The notes below the pieces were generated by a model. That model was not told where the DNA came from, did not search any database, and saw only the letters and a list, made by a program, of their open reading frames with translations. This document shows, piece after piece, positions 1 through 9,267 of a stretch of 15,037 nucleotides of DNA. Each line of letters opens with the position of its first letter. Within the stretch, counting starts at the first letter, position 1. The DNA is from Desulfovibrio sp. (GTDB taxonomy: Bacteria > Desulfobacterota > Desulfovibrionia > Desulfovibrionales > Desulfovibrionaceae), in the NCBI GenBank assembly GCA_020217165.1, contig JAIWOE010000026.1:1-15037 (forward strand). Reading direction: 5' to 3'. The translations under genes and the position numbers were made by a program.

Positions 1-3000
1 GGCAAAACCTATACCCTCACCTGCCGCTTCCTGGAGCTGTTGCGCCAGGCCTCGCCCCAGGCGGCTCCGGCAGGGATGCCGGCCTGCGGCCGCACCCCCG
101 GTCCCCTGGACTGGGCCGCCATCCTGGCCGTGACCTTTACCAACAAGGCCGCCGCCGAAATGCAGGAACGAGTGCTGCGCTCCCTCAAGGAGCGGGCGCT
201 GGATGACCGGGATGTGCTGCCCCAGACCCACCCCGCCCGGGAGCTGGCCCCAGCCGAAGCCCGCCGCTGGTGCGAGATCATCCTCCACCGCATGAGCCGG
301 CTCAACATCCGCACCATCGACAGCCTGCTGTTCCAGCTGGTGCGCCTCTCGGCCCTGCCCCTGGGGTTGCCGCCGGACATCGAACCAGTCTTCGACGAAG
401 CGGAACTGTTCGATCCCCTGTATGACCGCCTGGTAGATCGCGCCCGGCAGGACCCGGTGCTGGCGGCCCTGTTCGAAGAGGCCTGCCGCAACGCCCTGGA
501 CTACGGCGCGGCCAAGGGCTTTTCCCCGGCCCTGGTGCTCAAGGACCGGCTGGCGGAGACCCTGTCCTTCCTTGCCGGGACGACGGCGGAGTGGGCCCTC
601 GACACCAGCCTGGACGCCGACGCCCTCACCGCCCGCCTGGAGGACATGCGCCTGCACTGCGTGGACGCCGCCCGCCGCATGCTCGGCGCCATTGCCGATG
701 GCCCCCTGGACGCCCAAAAAAATTTCGTCAACTACCTCAACAAAGTACAACAAATGACTGCCTTTGACGCCCTGCCCAACGGCGTCTGGCCAGACAAGGA
801 AACCCTGGACGACTGCCTGAACAAGGCGAGCAAAGGCAGGGCCGGCTCGGCGGCGGAAGCCAGCTTCCACCAGTTGCAGGCGGCCCTCCAGCGATTCCGG
901 GACCGGCAACCGGTGTACAACGATGCCCGTGAGCTCCTGCCCCTGGTCAGCCTGGCCGCGGTGCTGGCCCCGGAGCTGGCGGCCATGGAGCGCCGGCTCT
1001 CCCTGCTGCCCAAGTCCCGCTGGGAACCCCTGGTGTGCGCCCTGTTCCGCGAGGGATTCGGCGTGAGCGAGGCCTACTGCCGCCTGGGCGTGCGGCTTTC
1101 CCATCTGCTCATCGACGAATTTCAGGATACCAGCCAGAGCCAATGGCTGGCCATGGAGCCCCTGGCCGTGGAGGTGCTCGCCAAGGGCGGATCCCTGTTC
1201 TACGTGGGCGACGTCAAGCAGGCCATCTATGGTTGGCGGGGTGGGGATGCCGGCCTCTTTGACGAACTGCCCCGTCGCGAGGAGCTGACCGGCTTCCGCC
1301 CCCTGTTCCTCGCCGCCAGCCTGGACCGCAACTGGCGCAGCGCCCCCACCGTGGTGGACGTCAACAACCGGCTGTTTTCCCTGCTGGAGGACGACGCCGT
1401 GAGCCTGGAGGTTGCCCAGGCCATGCTGCCCAAGGCCGATGCCGACCTGGCCGGTATCCTGGCCCACGGCATCCGCCACTCCTTCCGCCAGACGGCCCAG
1501 CAGGTCCCCCCGCGCCCGCGCACCGCCGTCACCGGCCTGGTGCAGGTGCTGCGCGTGGATGGCGAGGACGCCGAGGCCACCATGGAGGCCACCCGCGAGG
1601 TGGTGGACGGCATTCTGGACGATGTGCTGACGCGCCGTCGCCCGGGCGACGTGGCCGTGCTGGTGCGCAGCAACGAGCAGGCCCAGACCGTGGCCCAATG
1701 GATCCTGGATCGCGGCGTGCCCGTGGTGACGGAAAACAGCCTGCTGCTCAAGGCGCATCCCCTGGTGCGTCAGCTCATGCAGCTCCTGGCCTTCCTGGAC
1801 TACCCCCTTGATGACCTGGCGTTCTGGGAGGTGGTGTCCGGACAGGAGCTGTTCCTGGACGCCAGCGGCCTTGCCCAAGCCCAGCTGGTGGATTGGGCTG
1901 CCCGCCAGGCGCGGTCGCCAGACAGCGCTGCCCCTCGCCCCCCCTGGTTCCGCCGGTTTCAGGAAGACTTTCCCGAGGCCTGGGCCCGGTGGCTGCAGCC
2001 GTTCCACCGGCAGGCGGGCATCCTGGGGCCGTATGATTGTCTGGCCGAAATCTGCCGCCACTTCCGCCTGCTGGAACGCCGGCCGGGGGACCAGCTCTTC
2101 CTGCGCCGCCTGCTGGAGGTGGCCCACCTGGCGGAAACCGCGGGGCACCAGTCCCTGTCCGCCTTTCTGGACTATTGGAACAGCAAGGGCGATACGGAGC
2201 GCGCGCCCCTGCCCGACGGCCTGGACGCCGTGCGCGTCCTGACCATCCACAAGGCCAAGGGGTTGGAATTCCCGGCGGTCATCATTCCCTTTCACCATGA
2301 CACTTCCAGACTGGATAAGGACCTGGTGCTGGTGGATCCGGACAATCCCCAGCAGCCCCCCCTGCCGGGGCGGCCTGGCCTGCTGGCCCGGCGCCGACGG
2401 GAGCTGGGGGCGGTATTCCACAAGGCACGGTGCGACTCCCTCATGGAAGCCCTGCACGTACTCTATGTGGCCTGGACCCGGCCCGTGGAGGAGCTGCATT
2501 GCCTGGTAACGCCGTCGCGGGCGGCCCAGTCCCCTATGACCAAAGCCCTGCTGGCCCTGCTGCCCCGGCTGGGGCTGCTGGAAGAGGCGGGCGAGCCCGT
2601 GATACGCCTGGGCGAGGCGCCGGGCAGCAGGTTGGATGACGTGCCCGCCGAAGCTGCCGAAGTCGCAGAAGTCACAGAAGTCGTAGAAGTTGGGGCTGGG
2701 ACTGCAACGCCCTGCGCCGCGGTGTTTCCCGGGGACTGTGCTTCGGCGTTTCAGCCCATGGACTGGCTGCCCCGCCTCAAGGTTTTTCGCAACGAGCTGG
2801 CCCCGGCCAACTTCGCCAACCGCCGCCGCGGCACCCTGCTGCATCGCTGTCTGGAACACCTGCGTCTGGAGTCTCCAACCCCCTCGCCCCAGGCCCTGGC
2901 CCTGGCCATGAACCAGGCCCTGGCCGCAGGGCTGCGCGGCCTGGCCAATCCCCACGACCCCGCCGCCTTTGCCCGGGACCGCGACACCGTGGCCAAAGAG

Positions 3001-3321
3001 GTCCGCGCGCGGTTGGACTGGCTTCTGAGCCTGCCCGAAGCCCGCGCCTGGCTCTGGGCCGGCCTGCGGGAAACCACCGTCATCGCCCCCGGAAACCAGG
3101 AGGGCGGCATGCTGCACAAACCCGATCTCCTGGTGCTGGACGGTCCCGCGCCCCTGGCCGTGGAGTACAAATCCGGCCTGCCCCGCGCCCAGGACGCCGC
3201 CCAGATGCGGCGCTACCTGCAGTTGCTGGCGGCCATGTATCCCGAGTCCCAGCCTCCCCAGGGCCGGCTGGTGTACCTTGACCTGGAGACCATCGAAGCC
3301 GTCAGGATTGCCACCTCATGA
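1..3321 (+). CDS. addA: AddA, UvrD-like helicase and nuclease subunit of AddAB (5' end cut by window)
   Basis: ATP-driven 3'-5' DNA helicase with a C-terminal RecB-type nuclease; with AddB it processes double-strand breaks for recombination. The frame is open from base 1, where GKT is the end of the Walker A motif, so only about 20 N-terminal residues should be missing. Counting from base 1 (1106 residues visible): motif Ia TFTNKAAAEM at 45-54, Walker B IDEFQDT at 371-377, motif III VGDVKQAIYGWRGG at 402-415, motif IV DRNWRS at 442-447, motif V TIHKAKGLEF at 748-757, motif VI LYVAWTR at 821-827. The nuclease domain shows H948 (RGTLLHR), D1042, E1055-x-K1057 and Q1068xxxY1072, so it should be active. 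A Glu/Val-rich linker at about 881-900 separates helicase and nuclease parts. The stop overlaps the addB start as ATGA. UvrD or PcrA is excluded by length and by the nuclease domain; RecB is less likely because addB follows. Confidence 0.93.
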   Translation, partial: GKTYTLTCRFLELLRQASPQAAPAGMPACGRTPGPLDWAAILAVTFTNKAAAEMQERVLRSLKERALDDRDVLPQTHPARELAPAEARRWCEIILHRMSRLNIRTIDSLLFQLVRLSALPLGLPPDIEPVFDEAELFDPLYDRLVDRARQDPVLAALFEEACRNALDYGAAKGFSPALVLKDRLAETLSFLAGTTAEWALDTSLDADALTARLEDMRLHCVDAARRMLGAIADGPLDAQKNFVNYLNKVQQMTAFDALPNGVWPDKETLDDCLNKASKGRAGSAAEASFHQLQAALQRFRDRQPVYNDARELLPLVSLAAVLAPELAAMERRLSLLPKSRWEPLVCALFREGFGVSEAYCRLGVRLSHLLIDEFQDTSQSQWLAMEPLAVEVLAKGGSLFYVGDVKQAIYGWRGGDAGLFDELPRREELTGFRPLFLAASLDRNWRSAPTVVDVNNRLFSLLEDDAVSLEVAQAMLPKADADLAGILAHGIRHSFRQTAQQVPPRPRTAVTGLVQVLRVDGEDAEATMEATREVVDGILDDVLTRRRPGDVAVLVRSNEQAQTVAQWILDRGVPVVTENSLLLKAHPLVRQLMQLLAFLDYPLDDLAFWEVVSGQELFLDASGLAQAQLVDWAARQARSPDSAAPRPPWFRRFQEDFPEAWARWLQPFHRQAGILGPYDCLAEICRHFRLLERRPGDQLFLRRLLEVAHLAETAGHQSLSAFLDYWNSKGDTERAPLPDGLDAVRVLTIHKAKGLEFPAVIIPFHHDTSRLDKDLVLVDPDNPQQPPLPGRPGLLARRRRELGAVFHKARCDSLMEALHVLYVAWTRPVEELHCLVTPSRAAQSPMTKALLALLPRLGLLEEAGEPVIRLGEAPGSRLDDVPAEAAEVAEVTEVVEVGAGTATPCAAVFPGDCASAFQPMDWLPRLKVFRNELAPANFANRRRGTLLHRCLEHLRLESPTPSPQALALAMNQALAAGLRGLANPHDPAAFARDRDTVAKEVRARLDWLLSLPEARAWLWAGLRETTVIAPGNQEGGMLHKPDLLVLDGPAPLAVEYKSGLPRAQDAAQMRRYLQLLAAMYPESQPPQGRLVYLDLETIEAVRIATS
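2653..2688 (+). repeat. Four imperfect 9-bp tandem repeats inside addA linker
   Basis: Four consecutive 9-base units read GCTGCCGAA, GTCGCAGAA, GTCACAGAA and GTCGTAGAA. Each encodes three residues ending in Glu (AAE, VAE, VTE, VVE). The run lies between helicase motif VI and the nuclease domain, where AddA/RecB proteins carry a flexible tether. Because the unit is a multiple of three, gain or loss of copies would keep the frame and change linker length only. Confidence 0.75.
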
Positions 3322-6300
3322 ACACCCCTCGCGGCCGCACGCTGCTCATTCCCTGGCAGGCCGACGCCATGCGCGCCCTGGCCGATCTGCTCCTGGACGC
3401 ACCCCGCCCCCTGCATGAGCATCTGGTGGTGTTCCCGCATCGCCGGCCGCATCGCCAGCTCCTGGATACCCTGGCGGCGCGCCTGACGGCCAATGGCTCA
3501 CGGCCCGTGCGCGCCCCGCGCATCCTGACCGGTGGTGAGCTCCTGACCCGCCTGCGCGGCGAGTTGGCCCTCCCCCCGGCCGTCATCGTCAGCCGGCTGG
3601 ACCGCATCCACCTGCTGCAACAGATAGTGGCCTCCCTGGGCGCGGCGGGATTCGCCGCCCTGCGGGATGTGCCTGCGGAGACATTCTTCCCCTGGGGCGT
3701 ACGCCTGGAAGCCCTGCTGGAGGAATGCTTTCTGGCCGCCGTGCCCCCGCAGGCTCTGGATCACATGGATGAGGAGGTCCAGCCCTTTGCCGCCGGCCTC
3801 CTGGCTGCCCTGGACGCCGTGTACCACGCCTACATCGAGGCCCTGGACACCCGCGGCTGGTCCACCCCCGGGTACGACGCCTTCCAGGTGGCCCGCCATG
3901 TGGAAGACGCCGCCGCCCGCATCCAGGAACCGTCCATCCTGCTGGTGGGGTTCGATGACTGTTCCGGCGTGGAGGAACTGCTTTTCCGTCATCTCTGGGA
4001 GCAAGGCCGGGCGGATCTGATCCTGCATGCCGATCCGGCCCTGGCCCGGGGGGCCGCTGCCCGGCCGCATTGGTCCCAGGGGCAGCTTGAGGCACTGCTC
4101 CAGCGCTGGGGCGCGGGCCAGCCCGAGCTGGTGGACCTTGCCCCCTGGGCGCCTGATGACTCCTCGCCGGGCGGCTCCCGGATCCCCATGCTGTACGAAG
4201 GGTACGACCTCCACTCCCAGCTCGCCGCCCTGGGCGACAATCTCCGCGCAGAACTGGCCGCCCGCGGCACCCTGGACGGGGTGGCCGTGGTCATCTCCGA
4301 GCCGGCCATGCTGCTGCCGGTGCTGCACCACCTGCCCCTGCAGGACGGGGATGGCCGCCAGGCCGTGGACGTCAATGTCAGCCTCGGCTTTCCCTTGGCC
4401 CGCTCCACTCTGGCCCAGCTGCTGGAACTTTGCATGACCCTGCAGCAGCATGCCGCCGGGCCCGGGCTGTACCACTGGCGGGACCTGCTGGCCCTCATCC
4501 GCCATCCGTACCTGAAAATGCTGGTGCTGGAGGAGGACGGCCCCCAGGTGCTGCGGCCCCTGTTCCACACCCTGGAACGCCAGTTGCGGCAGGGAGCGCC
4601 CATGGTTCGCCGCGACGCCTTGTCCCGCATGGCCCAGGGGGCCCAGGGCGAAGCCACCCCGCCTGACCCCCTGCACCTGGAGCTGCTGGAACGCGTATTC
4701 GACGCCTTTCTCACCGCCTGGGAACACCTGCCCACCCTGGGCCACCTGGCCGAGACCCTGCATGGTTGCGTGGAACTGCTCCTGCACCACGGCCTGGCCC
4801 TGTGGCGACGCTTTCCCGTAGATGGGGAATGCCTGCACCGGCTGCTGCACCAGGTGCTGCCCATGCTTTCCGGAGCCACCATGCGAGACGAGGCCTATCC
4901 AGCCTCCCTGCTCTTTGCCATCCTGCGGACCCTGCTGGCCGAGGAGCGGGTCCCCTTTGAAGCCGAACCCCTCACCGGCCTGCAGGTGCTGGGGGTGCTG
5001 GAGGCGCGCCTGCTGCCCATACGCCAGTTGCACCTGGTGGGCGCCACGGACGATGTCCTGCCAGGCCGGCCTGGGGCTGACCCCCTGCTGCCAGACCCCC
5101 TGCGCCGGTTGCTGGGCCTGCCCGACGCCTGGCGGCAGGAGCGGCGTCAGGCGGCGGTCTTCTTCAGATGTCTGGAAAGCGCCGCTTCCGCCAGCCTGTA
5201 CACCCAGACCGGTGCGGCCTCATCCGGTCTGTTGGACGAAAAGAAACGGCGCAGTCGATTCGTGGAAGAAGTCCTCTGGCGGGTGGAGCAACGCCAGGGC
5301 AGCCTGCTGCGACCGGGCGAACCGCCCCTGGTGCGGGTGCAGTTTCCGTCCGTGGCCCCGGGCCAGGACCGGCGGGGCCTGCCGGCCACACCGGCCCTTC
5401 GGGAGCTGGTATCCGCGTGGCTGGCAAGGCATTCCATCTCCCCCACCTTCCTGGATGCCTACCTCCACTGCCCGGCGCGCTGCATTCAGGAGCGCCTCTT
5501 TGGTTTCAAACCCCAGGAAGAGGTGAAGGAAGAAGGGGACATGGCCGCCGTGGGCAGGATCGTGCACGACACCCTGCAGGCCTACTTCAGCAACCGCTGC
5601 GGCCGCCTGCTGACCAGTGCGGACGTGGACGGTGATGCCCTGGGCGACCTCTTTGCCCGCACCCTGGACGCCGACCCCCTGGCCGAAGCCCTGCGCTTTG
5701 ACCATCGCACGGCCACCATCCTGGCCGGCCGCAAGCGCCTGCGCGATTACGCCGCCGCCTTCCCCGACACCGTGATCCTGACCCTGGAATCCGACCTGCA
5801 CGGCACCATCGACGTGGACGGCGACACCATCCGCCTCAAGGGCCGGGTGGATCGCATGGACCGGCGCGAGGACTGGCTGTGGGTGTTGGATTACAAGACC
5901 GCCTCGGTGAAGCTGCCGGCCCGGAACATCTGGGACGAGTTCCCCTGGGCGGAGCTGGGGGCCTGGCGCGGCGGCAGCCCGGAAGCGGATCGTCAGGGCG
6001 ATGCCTTGCTGCAACAACTGGCCAGCCGGCTGCGCAGTGTGCAATTGCCCTTTTACCTGCACTGCGCGGCCCAACCCCAACCCGCCGCGCAGGGCGCCGC
6101 ATTCCCCGAGACAGACCTTCTGGACGCGGCCCTGGTGGACCTGGCCCGCGGCGGCAAGGAGCTGGCCCTGTTTGGCCCCAAGATGGAGACGGACCAACGG
6201 GGCATTATCCTGCATCGCCGCATCCCCGTGCTGCTGGGTTTCCTGCTGCGGCACCTGCGGGACGTGGCCGTGTATGCGGCCATTCCCGGGGATGGCTGCC

Positions 6301-6356
6301 GCCACTGCCCCGTGAGTGCCGGCTGCCTGAGCGGCGGCGCGGCGGGCCGGGAATGA
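3318..6356 (+). CDS. addB: AddB-like subunit with PD-(D/E)XK nuclease and iron-sulfur cysteines
   Basis: Second subunit of AddAB: nuclease on the other DNA strand plus an inactivated helicase fold that in characterised AddB proteins reads recombination hotspots. 1012 residues. The nuclease core shows H750 (GRIVHDTL), D845 (GRVDRMD), D858-Y-K860 and Q909xxxY913. Four cysteines match the AddB 4Fe-4S staple: C718 (with an extra C722) ahead of the nuclease, and C994, C997, C1003 after it, the CxxCxxxxxC spacing known from Bacillus subtilis AddB. No GxxGxGKT Walker A is visible in the N-terminus, which begins MNTPRGRTLLIPWQ, so this subunit probably does not hydrolyse ATP, as in alphaproteobacterial AddB. 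The start ATG overlaps the addA stop by four bases; AGGA at 3304-3307 is a possible ribosome site, and coupling to addA is likely. RexB or a generic PD-(D/E)XK family label are the alternatives. Confidence 0.9.
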   Translation: MNTPRGRTLLIPWQADAMRALADLLLDAPRPLHEHLVVFPHRRPHRQLLDTLAARLTANGSRPVRAPRILTGGELLTRLRGELALPPAVIVSRLDRIHLLQQIVASLGAAGFAALRDVPAETFFPWGVRLEALLEECFLAAVPPQALDHMDEEVQPFAAGLLAALDAVYHAYIEALDTRGWSTPGYDAFQVARHVEDAAARIQEPSILLVGFDDCSGVEELLFRHLWEQGRADLILHADPALARGAAARPHWSQGQLEALLQRWGAGQPELVDLAPWAPDDSSPGGSRIPMLYEGYDLHSQLAALGDNLRAELAARGTLDGVAVVISEPAMLLPVLHHLPLQDGDGRQAVDVNVSLGFPLARSTLAQLLELCMTLQQHAAGPGLYHWRDLLALIRHPYLKMLVLEEDGPQVLRPLFHTLERQLRQGAPMVRRDALSRMAQGAQGEATPPDPLHLELLERVFDAFLTAWEHLPTLGHLAETLHGCVELLLHHGLALWRRFPVDGECLHRLLHQVLPMLSGATMRDEAYPASLLFAILRTLLAEERVPFEAEPLTGLQVLGVLEARLLPIRQLHLVGATDDVLPGRPGADPLLPDPLRRLLGLPDAWRQERRQAAVFFRCLESAASASLYTQTGAASSGLLDEKKRRSRFVEEVLWRVEQRQGSLLRPGEPPLVRVQFPSVAPGQDRRGLPATPALRELVSAWLARHSISPTFLDAYLHCPARCIQERLFGFKPQEEVKEEGDMAAVGRIVHDTLQAYFSNRCGRLLTSADVDGDALGDLFARTLDADPLAEALRFDHRTATILAGRKRLRDYAAAFPDTVILTLESDLHGTIDVDGDTIRLKGRVDRMDRREDWLWVLDYKTASVKLPARNIWDEFPWAELGAWRGGSPEADRQGDALLQQLASRLRSVQLPFYLHCAAQPQPAAQGAAFPETDLLDAALVDLARGGKELALFGPKMETDQRGIILHRRIPVLLGFLLRHLRDVAVYAAIPGDGCRHCPVSAGCLSGGAAGRE

Positions 6357-6359
6357 ACT

Positions 6360-6383
6360 TCCACTCATCCTGCAGTGGGTTTT
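6360..6383 (+). terminator. Weak intrinsic terminator after addB
   Basis: CCACT (6361-6365) pairs with AGTGG (6374-6378) around an 8-base loop, with a flanking T-G wobble, and TTTT follows at 6380-6383. It begins four bases after the addB stop. The stem is only 5-6 bp, so termination may be partial. Confidence 0.4.
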
Positions 6384-6419
6384 CAACAATGCCCCCCCGT
6401 GCTATACGGACGTGGCGGC

Positions 6420-6448
6420 TTGACGGCGTACACGCATGGGGATATCCC
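6420..6448 (+). promoter_or_regulatory. Possible sigma-70-type promoter for the chemoreceptor gene
   Basis: TTGACG (6420-6425) lies 17 bases from TATCCC (6443-6448) in the gap between addB and the chemoreceptor. The -35 matches five of six consensus bases; the -10 is poor. No flagellar sigma-28 or sigma-54 promoter was obvious in the gap. Confidence 0.22.
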
Positions 6449-6528
6449 CTATCTTTCCTCAATCCACACCGCATGATGGTCACGCCTTTGCGGGCATTGC
6501 AGCAACCGGCCATCGGGAAAGACGCACC

Positions 6529-8664
6529 ATGAAACACCTTCGCCTTGCATACAAAATCGGCATCGGGTTCGCCCTGGTGCTCGCCATCACCTGCGCCCTG
6601 GGCGCCATTTCCATTGTCCGCATGGATGACGCCAAGCAGTATTCCGGCCGCATGCGCCATCAGTACGTGCCAGAGGTGGAGATTGCCAACCGGCTTGAAC
6701 GGCATCTGCTCCTGGCCATGTTCAACATCCGCGGATTTTCCCAAAACGGAGAGCAGGCCTTCCTGACCCTGGCCCGGGAGGATCTGGCCCAGGTGCGTAC
6801 CGCCCTGGCCGATGCCGACGCCCTGGTGCGCATGCATCCGCAGCTGGAAACGTTGCGCCAGGGGCTGGAGACGGCTGTGGCCCTGATCGCGGAGTATGAG
6901 GCCATGATCCAGGATACCGCCGCCGCCGTGGAGATCCAGCAGGCCGTGCGCGCGGAGCGCATCGCCGTGGCCAACGAGGTGGTTCGCCTCATCAAACTGT
7001 ACCAGGAGAGCCAAGGCAAGGCCCTGGGGCAGGACATCGCCCACGGCGCCCCCGACGAGGAGCTGGAAGATCGGCTCGAGAAGCTCCAGACCATGGCCCA
7101 GATTGCTGAATATATCGCCGAGGTGCGTGTCAAAACCCTCACCGGCGACCGCAACAGCGACATCACCATGTTCCAGCAGGCCAACGCCGTGTTCCCCAAG
7201 GCCGTGGTGCTGCTGGCGTCCCTCTCCAGCAACACCCTGGATGCGGAGCGGCGGGCGCTGCTGGAAGGCATCGAGGCCGGCGTGGCCAAGTATTCCACCA
7301 TGATGTACAAACTCATCGAAGCCACCCGAAGTCTGAATACCCTCAACGAATCGCGCGGCAAGGTGGCCCAGGACGTGCTGGCCGCCGCCCAGGCCATCGC
7401 CCAGGCCGGTATGGGCAACGTCTCCCGCCTGGCCCAGGAGACGGATCAGCAACTCGCCCAGTCCGGCACCATCCTGATTGCCGGCCTGGCAGCTGCCGTG
7501 GCCCTGGCCAGCGGCATCGCCCTGCTCATGACCCGGGCCATCGTCGGCCCCATTCGGCGCGGCGTGGCCTTTGCCGGCCAAGTGTCCCGGGGGGACTATG
7601 ACCACACCCTGGACATCGACCAGCGCGACGAAATCGGTGAGCTGGCCGAGAGCCTCAACACCATGGTTCGCAGCATCAAGGAAAAAATCGTCGAGGCCAA
7701 TACCCAGTCCGCCGCCGCCGCCGAGCAGGCCGCCCGGGCCCAGGTCGCCATGGACGAGGCCCAACAGGCCCGCCAGCGCACGGACCAGGCCATGCAGCGC
7801 ATGATGCACGTGGCCGCCGAGCTGCAGCAGGTGGTGGAGGTGGTGACCACGGCCTCAGACAGCCTGTCCGCCGAGGTGGAACAGGCCAGCAGGGGTGCGG
7901 AGGAACAGGCCAAGCGGGTGACCGAAACCGCCACCGCCATGGAAGAAATGAATGCCACGGTGCTGGAGGTGGCCAAGAATGCCTCCCTGGCCGCACAAAC
8001 CTCCGATGCCGCCAAGACCCAGGCCCAGCAGGGGGAACAGGCCGTGGATCAGGTGGTGCAGGGCATCCGGCAGGTGGAAACCCAGGCCCTGGCCCTCAAG
8101 CGGGACATGCACGACCTTGGCACCCGGGCGGAAGACATCGGGCAGATCATGAACGTCATTTCCGACATTGCCGACCAGACCAACCTCCTGGCCCTCAACG
8201 CCGCCATCGAGGCCGCCAGGGCCGGGGATGCCGGGCGCGGCTTTGCCGTGGTGGCCGACGAGGTGCGCAAGCTGGCGGAAAAGACCATGACCGCCACCAA
8301 GGAAGTCGGCCAGGCCATCCAGGGCATCCAGCAGGGCGCCCGGACCAACATGGAGAATGTGGACCGTGCCGTGCATAGCATCGAGGACGCCACCTCCCTG
8401 GCCAACACCTCCGGCGGGGCCCTGGCGTACATTGTCCAGCTGGTGGACACAGCCACGGATCAGGTGCGCTCCATTGCCACGGCGTCGGAGGAGCAGTCCG
8501 CCGCCAGCGAGGAAATCAACCAGTCCATCGAACAGGTGAGCACCATTTCCACCCAGACGGCCCAGGCCATGCGCCAGGCGGCCCAGGCCGTGGCCCAGCT
8601 GAACCGCCAGGCCGCGGTGCTGCGGGGACTCATTCAGGACATGCGACGGGACGACGCGGCCTGA
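6529..8664 (+). CDS. Methyl-accepting chemotaxis protein, large helical periplasmic sensor
   Basis: Transmembrane receptor that signals to CheA/CheW. 711 residues from ATG 6529, chosen because [14 protein letters not shown] is a typical receptor N-terminus with transmembrane helix 1 at about 9-31; GGGAAAG lies 7 bases upstream. An in-frame ATG at 6436 would add 31 residues with no membrane or family character. The periplasmic part, about 32-312, is nearly all helical with no PAS or Cache motif. Its roughly 280 residues suit a helical bimodular (HBM) type domain better than a single four-helix bundle; this is inferred from size. Transmembrane helix 2 is about 315-337, followed by HAMP to about 390. 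The cytoplasmic hairpin tip is [18 protein letters not shown] (549-566). The protein ends MRRDDAA with no CheR/CheB-binding pentapeptide. The ligand cannot be told from the sequence. Confidence 0.93.
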   Translation: MKHLRLAYKIGIGFALVLAITCALGAISIVRMDDAKQYSGRMRHQYVPEVEIANRLERHLLLAMFNIRGFSQNGEQAFLTLAREDLAQVRTALADADALVRMHPQLETLRQGLETAVALIAEYEAMIQDTAAAVEIQQAVRAERIAVANEVVRLIKLYQESQGKALGQDIAHGAPDEELEDRLEKLQTMAQIAEYIAEVRVKTLTGDRNSDITMFQQANAVFPKAVVLLASLSSNTLDAERRALLEGIEAGVAKYSTMMYKLIEATRSLNTLNESRGKVAQDVLAAAQAIAQAGMGNVSRLAQETDQQLAQSGTILIAGLAAAVALASGIALLMTRAIVGPIRRGVAFAGQVSRGDYDHTLDIDQRDEIGELAESLNTMVRSIKEKIVEANTQSAAAAEQAARAQVAMDEAQQARQRTDQAMQRMMHVAAELQQVVEVVTTASDSLSAEVEQASRGAEEQAKRVTETATAMEEMNATVLEVAKNASLAAQTSDAAKTQAQQGEQAVDQVVQGIRQVETQALALKRDMHDLGTRAEDIGQIMNVISDIADQTNLLALNAAIEAARAGDAGRGFAVVADEVRKLAEKTMTATKEVGQAIQGIQQGARTNMENVDRAVHSIEDATSLANTSGGALAYIVQLVDTATDQVRSIATASEEQSAASEEINQSIEQVSTISTQTAQAMRQAAQAVAQLNRQAAVLRGLIQDMRRDDAA

Positions 8665-8677
8665 GGCGTGCGCAGGG

Positions 8678-9205
8678 ATGGGTCCACTTGACGCCGGCGG
8701 GAAACCTGCCCACAACAACGCCATGCGCACCGACACCCTGCCCTTCGCGGCAATGAACCTTCGGCGTCTTGTCGGATCCATCTGGCTGCACCGCATCGTC
8801 CGGTATGTCATCGGGGGCTTGTTCATCCTTGCGGGGACGAACAAGCTTTCGGATATCAACGCCTTTGCCTACACCATCTGGGAATTCGACCTGATGGCCG
8901 AGGAGTACATCGACCTTGTGGCCTACGCCCTGCCCGTGGTGGAGGTGCTAGCCGGCCTGGGCCTGATGGCCAACCTGCGGGGCAGCCTGACGACCGTGAC
9001 CGGGATGCTGCTCTTCTTCATCGCCGTGTTGTGGTGGGGCATTCTGGAGGGATTGTCCGTGGATTGCGGCTGCTTTGGCCCTGGAGACGATGCCTCTCCC
9101 GAAAGCCTCAAGGCCGCCCTGGTACGGGATCTCTGGATGCTGGCCGGCTGCTTGTACTGCTACGCCTGGCGCTGGCTGCGCCCGGCCGATGCGCGCCGAC
9201 CCTAA
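8678..9205 (+). CDS. MauE/DoxX-like four-helix membrane protein with paired cysteines
   Basis: Small integral membrane protein resembling the MauE/DoxX redox-associated family, whose members are linked to thiol or quinone redox work and disulfide formation. 175 residues from ATG 8678, which has GAGG at 8663-8666 and lies 13 bases after the chemoreceptor stop. ATG 8723 and ATG 8753 are in frame and ATG 8753 (MNLRRLVGSIWLHR) would put the first helix nearer the N-terminus, as is usual; neither has a clear ribosome site. Four hydrophobic helices are visible: RYVIGGLFILAG, YALPVVEVLAGLGLM, VTGMLLFFIAVLWWGI and LWMLAGCLYCYAW. The family-like motif DCGCFG carries C130 and C132, and C158-LY-C161 lies in helix 4. 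No partner such as a rhodanese or DsbA-like protein is next to it. The function is not known. Confidence 0.75.
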   Translation: MGPLDAGGKPAHNNAMRTDTLPFAAMNLRRLVGSIWLHRIVRYVIGGLFILAGTNKLSDINAFAYTIWEFDLMAEEYIDLVAYALPVVEVLAGLGLMANLRGSLTTVTGMLLFFIAVLWWGILEGLSVDCGCFGPGDDASPESLKAALVRDLWMLAGCLYCYAWRWLRPADARRP

Positions 9206-9251
9206 GGAAGCTTGCCCTTGCAATAGACAGGTGCGCGCTGGTTTTCCCCAA

Positions 9252-9267
9252 CCCAAGAGATCTTGGG
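9252..9267. repeat. 7-bp inverted repeat in the gap before algI
   Basis: CCCAAGA and TCTTGGG flank a GA centre, forming a near-perfect 16-base palindrome. No T-run follows, so it does not look like a classic terminator; a protein-binding operator or a short hairpin is possible. It lies 47 bases after the MauE-like gene and 150 bases before the algI start. The rest of the gap, 9206-9417, shows no gene or clear promoter. Confidence 0.5.

Noticed and set aside
40..3321. TTG at 40 as the start of addA
   Set aside because: The frame is open back to base 1 and the residues before TTG include the GKT of the Walker A motif, so the true start lies outside the window.
3498..5033. 511-codon open frame on the minus strand inside addB
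   Set aside because: Antisense of a high-GC gene; its Gln/Gly/His-rich product shows no domain, and the + strand protein has clear AddB motifs.
6436..6528. Upstream ATG for the chemoreceptor
   Set aside because: It adds 31 residues with no ribosome site ahead and would bury the normal receptor N-terminus.
6205..7809. 534-codon open frame on the minus strand across the chemoreceptor
   Set aside because: It spans the end of addB, an intergenic gap and half of a certain chemoreceptor gene; composition is that of an antisense shadow.
8688..8716. TTGACG with CACAAC at 17 bases as a promoter for the MauE-like gene
   Set aside because: The -10 matches only three of six bases and the element overlaps the likely N-terminal codons; it would matter only if ATG 8753 is the start.
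7855..8859. 334-codon minus-strand frame over the chemoreceptor signalling domain
   Set aside because: Gly/His/Leu-rich shadow without a family motif or ribosome site.
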